Shown: positions 1-5,279, counted from the first letter of the stretch. The stretch is DNA of 7,188 nt from an uncultured Clostridia bacterium (GCA_937888895.1 CALASV010000044.1:1-7188); one strand, 5' to 3'. Translations and numbers: made by a program. Notes: a model not told the origin generated them from the sequence alone.

Positions 1-63
1 GAAGAAAATTCTAGCTTTTTAGATCATATCTACTCTCTTCACTTTGATATCCATTTCTGATAA

Positions 64-1188
64 CTACTTTTCTTTATACTTACTATAGTCCTTACATTCT
101 AAATACAATCGCATATAATTGATTGCTGTTGTATTAGAACAAAATGCTTCTACCCAACATTGTTCTGCTTCTTCTGTCTTTTCCAACTGCAATGCATAAT
201 TTGCTGTAAGTAATGCTATCTCACTTCGTATTGTATATGTGCTAGATATGGCAGATAAAGCTTCCATACCAACCTCAAATGATTTCTGAACCGTTCTATC
301 ACCTGATGTTTGCAATAAATATTGTCTATATAACGAAGGATGTTTTTTTACATATTTCCTAGCATTTGCTAATAATAATTCCTCATTATCCCCTACTAGT
401 TCATAAGCTTCTAATAAAAATTTTTCTGCATATCGTTCAGAAAGGTTACTAAGATACTCTATCCATAACATTAAAAATTCATCAAACTGTTCTAATTCCT
501 CTTTTCCATGTTGAAGTACCTTTTCTAATGTCACATTTTCGAACTCTATCATCATTTGATATAAAATATCTGGACGTTCTTTCAACTCATTACCCATATA
601 AGCTAAATATAATGCATCCAAAACAAATTGGTCGAAATTACTTTTTAACAATCCATAATCATCCAAGCCAGATAATGATAAGTCATCTTCATAATAGTCC
701 GAATACTCTCCTTCTACATAAACAGGAAGACTTGCAAGTCGATTTGCTAATATATAACCTTCTTTATATAATTCATTATCTACACACTGATGAACTAATT
801 GAATTGCTTTATCTAAAATAAGTAATAAACCATCTGGGTCTTCAAATTCATACTCATCCTCTTCATCCTCTTCCTCATCATCGTACCAATCATGATAATA
901 ATATTCATTTTCATTCCCAATTAAATAACTATCACCAGCTTCTATTTTATCAAGTTCTTGTTCTATTTCACTTAATTGCTTCAACAATGGCTGTATTTGA
1001 TTCTTTAACTGAATTTTTACAGAATTAGGCTCTATTATCTGTTTCTCTATTTTTAAGATTTCTATAAAATCTGCTCTCTTCTCCTCTGGCAAAACACGAG
1101 CAATATGATGAATAAAGTTCTCTAACTCGGTATGAGACATTTCTTTTGTATAAGAATCAACTGTTGTTAAAAATTTTGGTAGGTTCAT
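64..1188 (-). CDS. Acidic helical-repeat protein of unknown function
   Basis: I do not recognise a named function. The protein is about 374 residues if it starts at the ATG at 1188; the frame is open 12 codons further up, but only 1188 has a strong Shine-Dalgarno (AGGAGG, 9 nt upstream). No signal peptide or membrane segment is visible, so it should be cytosolic. Residues 1-90 are helical and charged. Residues about 103-119 are a nearly pure Asp/Glu stretch (DDEEEDEEDEYEFEDPD). The rest is a series of amphipathic helix pairs with alternating Leu/Ala/Tyr, as in TPR-like scaffolds (inference). It lies 36 nt after the P-loop NTPase gene with no terminator between, so it is probably the last gene of that operon, but it could be an older resident gene. 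The frame stops in the middle of helix-like sequence, so it may be shortened. The 63 bases beyond the stop hold no gene that I can see. Confidence 0.75.
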   Translation of the reverse strand: MNLPKFLTTVDSYTKEMSHTELENFIHHIARVLPEEKRADFIEILKIEKQIIEPNSVKIQLKNQIQPLLKQLSEIEQELDKIEAGDSYLIGNENEYYYHDWYDDEEEDEEDEYEFEDPDGLLLILDKAIQLVHQCVDNELYKEGYILANRLASLPVYVEGEYSDYYEDDLSLSGLDDYGLLKSNFDQFVLDALYLAYMGNELKERPDILYQMMIEFENVTLEKVLQHGKEELEQFDEFLMLWIEYLSNLSERYAEKFLLEAYELVGDNEELLLANARKYVKKHPSLYRQYLLQTSGDRTVQKSFEVGMEALSAISSTYTIRSEIALLTANYALQLEKTEEAEQCWVEAFCSNTTAINYMRLYLECKDYSKYKEK

Positions 1189-1196
1189 ATATGTTA

Positions 1197-1203
1197 TCCT
1201 CCT
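1197..1203 (-). promoter_or_regulatory. Shine-Dalgarno AGGAGGA that fixes the start at 1188
   Basis: On the minus strand AGGAGGA lies just upstream of ATG at 1188, with 9 nt between AGGAGG and the ATG. This strong site supports the internal ATG over the first in-frame ATG at 1222-1224. That upstream ATG would place the ribosome binding site inside the coding region. Confidence 0.75.
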
Positions 1204-1224
1204 CTTATGATTTTCTCTTCTCAA

Positions 1225-1653
1225 CTATAAATAAGGTTGTATCTGAAATTCTATCTGTTCTCCTTTTTCCTCACTTACTAATTCAAACAAATTTTCTTTT
1301 GTTGTAAATAGATTCTTTGGATTCCGTCCTATAATAAGATATTGATTTGTATCGTCTAAAGAAATATATTTTCTTGTTACATCATCTAGTAATATGTCTG
1401 CATTATCTATTACAATTAACTTTCCTCTTGTTTTATTTAATAGTTCCTTTATATCTTTCTGATAATCTAAATAATTCAAACATAAAATATTTGGATTTAT
1501 AGCCATACATTCCTTAATAAAAGAAAAGGATGCCGTCTTTCCAGTAGCAGAATCACCTGTCAAAATAGTTATATTATTTGTAAATGTAAAATTCACAATA
1601 TACGAAGTATGCACTGTAAAAAACTGGTCCATTACAATCGGTTTACTCCTCAT
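1225..1653 (-). CDS. Small P-loop NTPase (142 aa)
   Basis: The protein has a clear Walker A at residues 33-40 (GDSATGKT), after the strand NNITILT. It has a Walker B-like strand at 78-86 (KLIVIDNAD), and a further strand QYLIIGRN (104-111) that sits where AAA/STAND ATPases carry sensor 1. The residue after the Walker B Asp is Asn, not the catalytic Glu of many ABC/AAA enzymes, though an Asp follows two positions later. At 142 residues it is close to the smallest possible RecA-like core: no ABC signature, no lid and no fused effector domain. It may therefore bind nucleotide as a partner of another protein. The ATG at 1653 has AAAGGAG 10 nt upstream, inside the end of the preceding gene, which it overlaps by 11 nt, implying translational coupling. 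ATG at codon 8 is an alternative start. It is the third gene of the operon starting near 2840. Confidence 0.8.
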   Translation of the reverse strand: MRSKPIVMDQFFTVHTSYIVNFTFTNNITILTGDSATGKTASFSFIKECMAINPNILCLNYLDYQKDIKELLNKTRGKLIVIDNADILLDDVTRKYISLDDTNQYLIIGRNPKNLFTTKENLFELVSEEKGEQIEFQIQPYL

Positions 1654-2086
1654 TATTCCACCACTCCTTTAATTCTTCATAATCATCTATTCTCTGTTCC
1701 GTTTTACTAACACACTTCACAACTACATTTATATTAAATGGAATTAATGCATAATCACTATATACCATTCCTTTTTCTAATTGATACAATATTTCTAAGG
1801 CATTATTTCCACATTCTTTTAAACAAAATACTTTCTCTGGATTATATAAAACATTTAAAACTGTCTTACAACCTGTAGATAAACAATCAATATCCAAAAT
1901 CACACTATTAAATTTAGATACTATTTTATATTTACTAACTAATTTGGCATTATCTATTTGCTCTATAATTTTTTTTGCTCGTTCATCTAATTTTAATACT
2001 GTATTTTGATTAAAATATATATCATTTAATTCTATATATTCTACCCCTTGAGGAATATCTTTTTTATTTTTATATATTGTAATCAT
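1643..2086 (-). CDS. DUF4869-like protein (147 aa)
   Basis: This is a small soluble protein without signal or membrane segments. From memory of the family it resembles DUF4869: an N-terminal strand MITIYKN, a central LSTGCKTVLNVLYNPEKVF (69-87) corresponding to the family's L-S-x-G-x-K-T-L-L block, CGNNALEIL (92-100), a polar strand-rich stretch, and a C-terminal D-Y-E-E helix (135-143). The biochemical role of DUF4869 is unknown to me. The GCKT piece is not a P-loop, because it lacks the Gly-rich turn. The start ATG overlaps the TGA of the TOPRIM gene in a 4-nt ATGA, with GGAGA about 8 nt upstream. Its own stop lies within the NTPase gene. This tight packing on both sides suggests the three products are made together and act together (inference). 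The family assignment is moderately sure and the function is unknown. Confidence 0.7.
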   Translation of the reverse strand: MITIYKNKKDIPQGVEYIELNDIYFNQNTVLKLDERAKKIIEQIDNAKLVSKYKIVSKFNSVILDIDCLSTGCKTVLNVLYNPEKVFCLKECGNNALEILYQLEKGMVYSDYALIPFNINVVVKCVSKTEQRIDDYEELKEWWNNEE

Positions 2087-2823
2087 TCTACTATCTCCAA
2101 TCCTAATTTTTCAAATTCCTCTTTTAATGATGTTTCATAGAAAATCTGTCTCATTTTTTCTTTTATAGATAAATAATCATATTGTAAACCACATATATCA
2201 TCTTCTTGACGCATAGACCATCCACAACATGACTTAATCCAACATTCTCCAATACTACCTTTAGAAACTTCAAAACCAGTATTTCTTGTCAAATCAAACA
2301 ATATTTTTGCACATAATTGTTCAATATTATGATTTTCTAAGTGCTTATCATACTCCACAATTTCCCGAATTCCTTTATAATCGAAATTACCTATTCTAAT
2401 ACTTTCTATAAGTTTTCCTCTAGCATCAATAACTTTAGCCCGTTTACTCAAAAATTCATCTTCTGGTGCATAAATCCATTGTATCAATTTTTGAAACTCT
2501 AAAAGTACATATTCAAAACATATAATATTCATAAGTTTCACATTCTTTTTCATAGCAACACATTTCTTTAGCATTCTTTGTTCTTGATATAATTGCACAT
2601 TATCAAAAGAATTATCAAACAAAATAATATACTGATTTTCCTTATCAGATAAATTTTTTACAGCTTTCACTAGTTCACTATTATTTTTCTTACTCTCCAC
2701 TATTACATTAGGACAAAGTTGTTTCAATAATGTTTCCCAAAATGTATAACTCGCCTTTCCTTTTCTATCCTCTATCCAAAAAAATATATCAGACAAACTA
2801 AATTCACCTACCTTTCTAGCCAA
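2083..2823 (-). CDS. TOPRIM-like protein with C-terminal cysteine cluster (246 aa)
   Basis: The first 110 residues follow the alternating strand/helix order of a TOPRIM domain. Strand IFFWIED carries Glu18, then a helix, strand NVIVES (39-44), helix KNNSELVKAV (46-55), strand QYIILFDNSFD (64-74) with Asp70 and Asp74 in the place of the metal-binding DxD, and strand NVKLMNIICFEYVLLEF (94-110). TOPRIM domains occur in topoisomerases, primases, RNase M5 and OLD/Gabija/RloB-type nucleases; the assignment here is inferred from pattern alone. The C-terminal part is helical and has Cys194, Cys199, Cys200 and Cys211, a possible metal site. There is no ATG start in frame: TTG at 2823 is the first possible start after a stop, and TTG at 2796 (protein then MSDIFFWIED...) has a better placed AGGTG 8 nt upstream. 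First gene of the operon, it overlaps the DUF4869-like gene by 4 nt. Its A/T content looks higher than that of the genes at the right of the window. Confidence 0.75.
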   Translation of the reverse strand: MARKVGEFSLSDIFFWIEDRKGKASYTFWETLLKQLCPNVIVESKKNNSELVKAVKNLSDKENQYIILFDNSFDNVQLYQEQRMLKKCVAMKKNVKLMNIICFEYVLLEFQKLIQWIYAPEDEFLSKRAKVIDARGKLIESIRIGNFDYKGIREIVEYDKHLENHNIEQLCAKILFDLTRNTGFEVSKGSIGECWIKSCCGWSMRQEDDICGLQYDYLSIKEKMRQIFYETSLKEEFEKLGLEIVE

Positions 2824-2862
2824 AAATCCACCATACTATTTGTTTTCTAGTATAATGGATTT
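2824..2862. repeat. 15-bp-arm inverted repeat over promoter -10 and start region
   Basis: The arms are AAATCCACCATACTA (2824-2838) and TAGTATAATGGATTT (2848-2862), with a 9-nt spacer. Thirteen of 15 positions pair as DNA. In minus-strand RNA the two mismatches become U-G wobbles, so the stem would be continuous. One arm contains the minus-strand -10 box; the other contains the GGTGGA sequence just before TTG 2823. It could be an operator that blocks the promoter, or a hairpin hiding the ribosome binding site in transcripts started further upstream. Confidence 0.65.
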
Positions 2863-2877
2863 CTGATAAAATTACAA
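2849..2877 (-). promoter_or_regulatory. Sigma-A-type promoter of the TOPRIM operon
   Basis: Minus strand: -35 TTGTAA (2872-2877), a 17-nt spacer, and -10 TATACT (2849-2854). This is close to the vegetative consensus with ideal spacing. The predicted start of transcription is near 2842, leaving a leader of about 20 nt to TTG 2823 or about 46 nt to TTG 2796. The -10 box lies inside one arm of the inverted repeat 2824-2862. I see no other promoter between the four genes downstream. Confidence 0.6.
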
Positions 2878-3027
2878 ATAAATAAATATATTTGATAGTA
2901 TAAATTTTTTCGTAACAATGAAAGAACATTACCTTAAAAAAATATTAAAAATTAGAATCGCTTGTTATAAAAAACACTGTAAAGTTGTAGTGGGGGAAGA
3001 ATTATTATAAATCTTTCTTTTTAGAAA

Positions 3028-3130
3028 GTTGAAATTTCATTTGCTATTTTACTCTTCAAATTTCAACAAAACGCCTTTTACTGAAATTACACTACCTAGT
3101 AATTTCAACAAACCTTGTTTTTTGAAATTA
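3028..3130. repeat. Cluster of five TTGAAATT-type motifs in alternating orientation
   Basis: The core TGAAATT occurs near 3030-3037 (+), 3058-3066 (-), 3082-3090 (+), 3099-3108 (-) and 3122-3130 (+). Pairs form inverted repeats: GTTGAAATTT/AAATTTCAAC (3028-3037, 3058-3067) and TGAAATTAC/GTAATTTCA (3082-3090, 3099-3107). The fourth copy could instead pair with the fifth. AATTTCAACAAA is repeated exactly at 3059-3070 and 3101-3112, 42 bp apart. The last copy lies in the spacer of the plus-strand promoter. The layout fits a multi-site operator, or mutually exclusive hairpins. Confidence 0.5.
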
Positions 3131-3180
3131 GAATGGTATAATTACAATAGAAATTTCATTTTCTATATTATGCTTCACAA
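3031..3180 (+). repeat. Pair of 30-nt direct repeats exactly 120 bp apart
   Basis: The 30 bases at 3031-3060 and 3151-3180 agree at 25 of 30 positions. Both begin GAAATTTCATTT, and both carry CTAT and CTTCA at the same offsets. The second copy is the 5' leader of the Fic-like remnant. The sequences before the two copies do not align, so this does not look like a simple tandem duplication of the whole 120 bp. Confidence 0.5.
3115..3142 (+). promoter_or_regulatory. Plus-strand promoter of the Fic-like remnant
   Basis: The -35 is TTGTTT (3115-3120), the spacer is 16 nt and the -10 is TATAAT (3137-3142). It is followed by a leader of about 50 nt and an AAAGGA ribosome binding site (3185-3190), 8 nt before ATG 3199. 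The promoter and translation start thus look intact although the gene body is gone. Confidence 0.5.
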
Positions 3181-3198
3181 AAAGAAAGGAATCTATTT

Positions 3199-3285
3199 AT
3201 GAAAGAACGTGCTGGTTTCTTTATTAAAAATTTATCTGGAGAAATGTCCTACAAGTCATTTCAACCTGCTCCACTTCCTCCTAAA
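3199..3285 (+). pseudogene. 5' remnant of a Fic-family-like gene
   Basis: ATG at 3199 has a good AAAGGA site 8 nt upstream. The first 28 codons include RAGFFIKN and YKSFQPAPLPP, resembling the N-terminus of bacterial Fic-domain proteins (family memory: R-A-G-x-F-x-x-x followed by Y-x-S-F-x-P-x-P-L-P-P). Fic proteins transfer AMP or other groups to target proteins through an HPFxxGNG motif; that motif and the whole catalytic body are absent here. After about codon 29 the frame runs into sequence that belongs, on the other strand, to the TnpB-like gene, and it stops at 3348 after 49 codons. The gene was therefore probably truncated by the event that left the transposase fragment. Because 28 residues are few, the family call is tentative. 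Confidence 0.5.
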
Positions 3286-4043
3286 AACAATTGTTGTTCT
3301 ACTACTTTTCCTTCTTTTGATAAGATGACAGCAGCAGCCATAACATGATAATCTGGAAAAGAAACTGCACAAATTCGTTCTTCTTGCTCCATCCGTTCTT
3401 TTACTGTTCTAATATCTGATACTTCAAATGATAACGGAACATTTAACCATGCTTCTTTTGATTTTAGAACAAGCGAAGGGGACATCTTCCTTGCTTCTTT
3501 TGGAAATGGTCTACTACAAGAAAAAGGATATATTACCCATCTCCATTTCTCACCAGTAAACAATTTCCATTCAATCGAAGTTTCTGTAAAATTTTGATAC
3601 ATTCCTTTATATAAAGTAAACGCACAATTCGCACAAATACTTTCATACAGATTCTTTTCTTCTCTATCTTTCATAATATCGATAGAATCTTCATTCCATA
3701 AAGTAGTCAATGTACACTGTCGTTTTAGGGCAATCGCTGTATTAATTGCAGAACGCCTAAAATATAATGGAATCTTTAGAAAATCCACCATAGGATATAA
3801 CACTGGTATCCCTTTTTCCTTCATTTCTTTTGTACCAATACATTTTTCTTCTAATGCACGAAGTAACAAAAAATCAGATAACGGAATTAAATCCTGTTCT
3901 TTTGTTAAAACTTCAAAAAAATGAGCGACTACTTTTGTATACAAATCTCTTGTTTGCTGTAACCAATCCTGCTGTCTATCATACAATCGTACTCGATAAG
4001 TTAAGATACAATGTCCTGTTTTTTGTTTGTTTTCTTGTTCCAT
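3261..4043 (-). CDS. TnpB-like IS200/IS605-family protein, 3'-truncated
   Basis: The 260-residue frame shows the order of a TnpB-type protein: N-terminal strand TYRVRLYD (15-22), helices with LQQTRDLYTKVVAHFFEVL (28-46), IPLYFRRSAINTAIALKRQ (91-109), LYKGMYQNFTE (144-154), the OB/WED-like block MSPSLVLKSKEAWLNVPLSFEV (187-208), and the first RuvC strand ICAVSFPDYHVMAAAVIL (224-241). Full TnpB proteins are about 350-450 aa with two further RuvC motifs and a zinc finger; all of these are missing. The usual RuvC-I Asp position appears to be Phe, with an Asp two residues later. The last residues (about GGSGAG) come from antisense reading of the Fic-like sequence, so the real protein ends near 3285. 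The ribosome binding site before ATG 4043 is weak. The product is probably inactive as a nuclease, and no guide-RNA end remains. Confidence 0.7.
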   Translation of the reverse strand: MEQENKQKTGHCILTYRVRLYDRQQDWLQQTRDLYTKVVAHFFEVLTKEQDLIPLSDFLLLRALEEKCIGTKEMKEKGIPVLYPMVDFLKIPLYFRRSAINTAIALKRQCTLTTLWNEDSIDIMKDREEKNLYESICANCAFTLYKGMYQNFTETSIEWKLFTGEKWRWVIYPFSCSRPFPKEARKMSPSLVLKSKEAWLNVPLSFEVSDIRTVKERMEQEERICAVSFPDYHVMAAAVILSKEGKVVEQQLFLGGSGAG

Positions 4044-4117
4044 AAAATTTCATCACACCATAGTAGGAGTTTTTTCTAAAAAAGTAATGCATTTGACATT
4101 TATTTCACTACTTTTTT
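3285..4117 (-). mobile_element. Decayed IS200/IS605-type element remnant
   Basis: It contains the truncated tnpB-like gene and, upstream of it, a hairpin (4078-4117) that could be the left-end structure of the element. No tnpA gene and no right end or guide-RNA region are present; the right end was lost at the junction with the Fic-like remnant near 3277-3290. The outer boundary at the left end is uncertain, because IS200/IS605 elements lack terminal inverted repeats and target duplications. Confidence 0.4.
4078..4117 (-). repeat. 12-bp hairpin upstream of the TnpB-like gene
   Basis: Arms AAAAAAGTAATG (4078-4089) and CACTACTTTTTT (4106-4117) pair with one mismatch as DNA. In minus-strand RNA that mismatch becomes a G-U pair. 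The loop is 16 nt. It may be the subterminal hairpin recognised at the left end of an IS200/IS605 element, or an A/T-rich transcription stop. Confidence 0.4.
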
Positions 4118-4176
4118 ATGTATTGTTCATCTAAAAACATTACAAAATATGATATGTAAATGATACCATTACCTCT

Positions 4177-4213
4177 AAAAATGTTACATTTTATTAGAAA
4201 ATGTAACATTTTT
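4177..4213. repeat. Perfect 16-bp-arm palindrome, 5-nt loop
   Basis: Arms AAAAATGTTACATTTT (4177-4192) and AAAATGTAACATTTTT (4198-4213) are exact reverse complements around ATTAG. Because each strand ends in T5, it could act as a weak terminator in both directions. It has only two G/C pairs per arm, which is unusual for an intrinsic terminator. A DNA-binding site or an element end are alternatives. Confidence 0.6.
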
Positions 4214-4266
4214 CAGGAAATAAAAGTAAATTCTATATCAAACACCATACTCTTTCTTAAATAAAC

Positions 4267-4304
4267 AAGACCCTTATGCACCACTTCTAGTGCATAAAGG
4301 TCTT
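4267..4304 (-). terminator. Intrinsic terminator of the membrane protein gene
   Basis: Arms AAGACCCTTATGCAC (4267-4281) and GTGCATAAAGGTCTT (4290-4304) enclose an 8-nt loop. The single mismatch becomes a U-G pair in minus-strand RNA, and the stem is followed by GTTTATTT on that strand. It lies 84 nt beyond the stop of the gene ending at 4389. A T-rich run (ATTTTAT) also follows on the plus strand, so it may work both ways. Confidence 0.7.
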
Positions 4305-4388
4305 ATTTTATAGGCTACTACTGTTTAGATATACATAAGCAAAAATTATGAACATACAATTTGACTTTTCTAAACTCAATCTTATGTA

Positions 4389-5192
4389 TTAGATTTCAAA
4401 TCTCAACTCCTTTAACAATTCTTCTACTTGACTACTTCCTTCTTTCTTTTCCTTTTCCAGTTCTACGGTCGCTGCTGCCACAGATTCTGCCGCCCTCTTT
4501 CTTCGTTCTTCCACTTCTTTTTTCAACATAACAACATCTTTATCCACTCGTCTTTGCTGTGGTTGTTGCTGTTGCTTTCTGGATTCTTTTTGCTCTTTTC
4601 TATAACTTTTTTCATCAATAATTTGCATTTGTGCATCCAGCACTTGTTTACTTTGCCGTAAATCTTCTGTATTTTTTCCCCATACTGCATAGTCATGTTC
4701 TAAACATACTTTTAAATAGTTTTCCAAGTAGTCACACATACCATCCCGTAATGCATTTACCTTTCCTGGTATCATGCAAAATCCATCCACTAAGAGAAGC
4801 AATACACTTGTCCAAACTCCTTGAAACATTGCCATCATCACTTGTTGAGTCGATGCCATATCAATACATAATTGAAAAGCTTCCATTGTTCCAAGTAATA
4901 AACAAATACTTACCATTTGTAATTGAAGTCCATTCCATGCTGAAAGAGAGAATCCAAGCAATTTTCCTTCTGCTAAAAATCGTCCTACAAATGTTTCTAC
5001 ATTTTGTACTCCTAGCATTGCTTGATAACGCAAAATAAATTTTTCCTTCATTTTTGCTATCCATTTACTTTTTGTTGTTTTCATATTTTTCATCGCATGT
5101 AACAGCCCTAAATAATACCCAGCTAGTACCATTCGTAACACACAGCCTACGACACAACATACTAGCGTGATATAATATAACGCTTCTCCCAT
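4389..5192 (-). CDS. Membrane protein of unknown function with charged coiled tail (267 aa)
   Basis: I do not recognise the family. The N-terminal half has three likely membrane helices: about residues 6-31 (no cleavable signal evident), 88-110 and 117-140. Between the first two is a basic, amphipathic segment rich in Lys (36-58). From about 170 on the protein is soluble and highly charged: a helix around DLRQSKQVLDAQMQ, a Gln-rich linker (QQQQPQQ, 207-213) and a Lys/Glu coiled coil to the end. A long cytosolic coiled tail suggests a scaffold or partner-binding role, but nothing points to a specific pathway. ATG at 5192 has GGAAGGTGG 7 nt upstream. The gene has its own promoter (5233-5263) and terminators on both sides, so it is a single-gene transcription unit downstream of the potassium-uptake/methyltransferase operon. 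Confidence 0.8.
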   Translation of the reverse strand: MGEALYYITLVCCVVGCVLRMVLAGYYLGLLHAMKNMKTTKSKWIAKMKEKFILRYQAMLGVQNVETFVGRFLAEGKLLGFSLSAWNGLQLQMVSICLLLGTMEAFQLCIDMASTQQVMMAMFQGVWTSVLLLLVDGFCMIPGKVNALRDGMCDYLENYLKVCLEHDYAVWGKNTEDLRQSKQVLDAQMQIIDEKSYRKEQKESRKQQQQPQQRRVDKDVVMLKKEVEERRKRAAESVAAATVELEKEKKEGSSQVEELLKELRFEI

Positions 5193-5232
5193 TTAGATTA
5201 CCACCTTCCTTTTCTTTATTTTTCTACTTCAT

Positions 5233-5263
5233 AATATAAGAAAATTCGTAAAAAGTTTGTCAA
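5233..5263 (-). promoter_or_regulatory. Promoter of the membrane protein gene
   Basis: Minus strand: consensus -35 TTGACA (5258-5263), then an AT-rich region with TTATATT (5233-5239) as -10 at 18-19 nt spacing. It lies between the terminator of the preceding operon and the ribosome binding site of the gene starting at 5192. Confidence 0.6.
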
Positions 5264-5279
5264 ATTGGGAGAGGAAATC

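Larger units (their letters stand above)
2863..3198. other. Intergenic region between divergent promoters
   Basis: This stretch has no convincing gene on either strand; only very short frames, such as an 11-codon minus-strand one, are present. It holds the -35 box of the minus-strand operon at the left, a cluster of TTGAAATT-type repeats (3028-3130), a 30-nt direct repeat (3031 and 3151) and the plus-strand promoter of the Fic-like remnant at the right. It is very AT-rich. The GTAGTGGGGGAAGA run at about 2988-3001 is its only G-rich patch, and I assign it no function. Confidence 0.6.
4044..4388. other. Gene-free stretch with three hairpins
   Basis: No gene is seen on either strand. It holds an imperfect hairpin at 4078-4117, a perfect AT-rich palindrome at 4177-4213 and a GC-containing terminator at 4267-4304. 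The stretch between the palindrome and the terminator, and the 84 bases before the membrane protein stop, show nothing further that I recognise. Confidence 0.6.

Noticed and set aside
528..821. Plus-strand 97-codon open frame
   Set aside because: It lies antisense within the helical-repeat gene, and its Leu/His/Tyr-rich composition is typical of an antisense shadow of an AT-rich gene.
1643..2086. GCKTVL in the DUF4869-like protein as a P-loop
   Set aside because: It lacks the G-x-x-x-x-G-K-S/T spacing and a following Walker B; it fits the conserved family block instead.
2848..2856. Plus-strand TATAAT inside the inverted repeat
   Set aside because: There is no acceptable -35 at 16-18 nt upstream on the plus strand; the minus-strand promoter is much better.
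3028..3180. Possible CRISPR array
   Set aside because: The repeats are short, alternate in orientation and have uneven spacing of about 18-28 bp with no unique spacers between identical repeats.
3830..4045. Plus-strand 71-codon open frame across the start of the TnpB-like gene
   Set aside because: It is antisense to a recognisable TnpB-like N-terminus and has no ribosome binding site or family features.
4428..5064. Several overlapping open frames on both strands inside the membrane protein gene
   Set aside because: They are low-complexity Phe/Leu/Ser/His frames with no start signals; the minus-strand gene 4389-5192 has a promoter, a ribosome binding site and a terminator.
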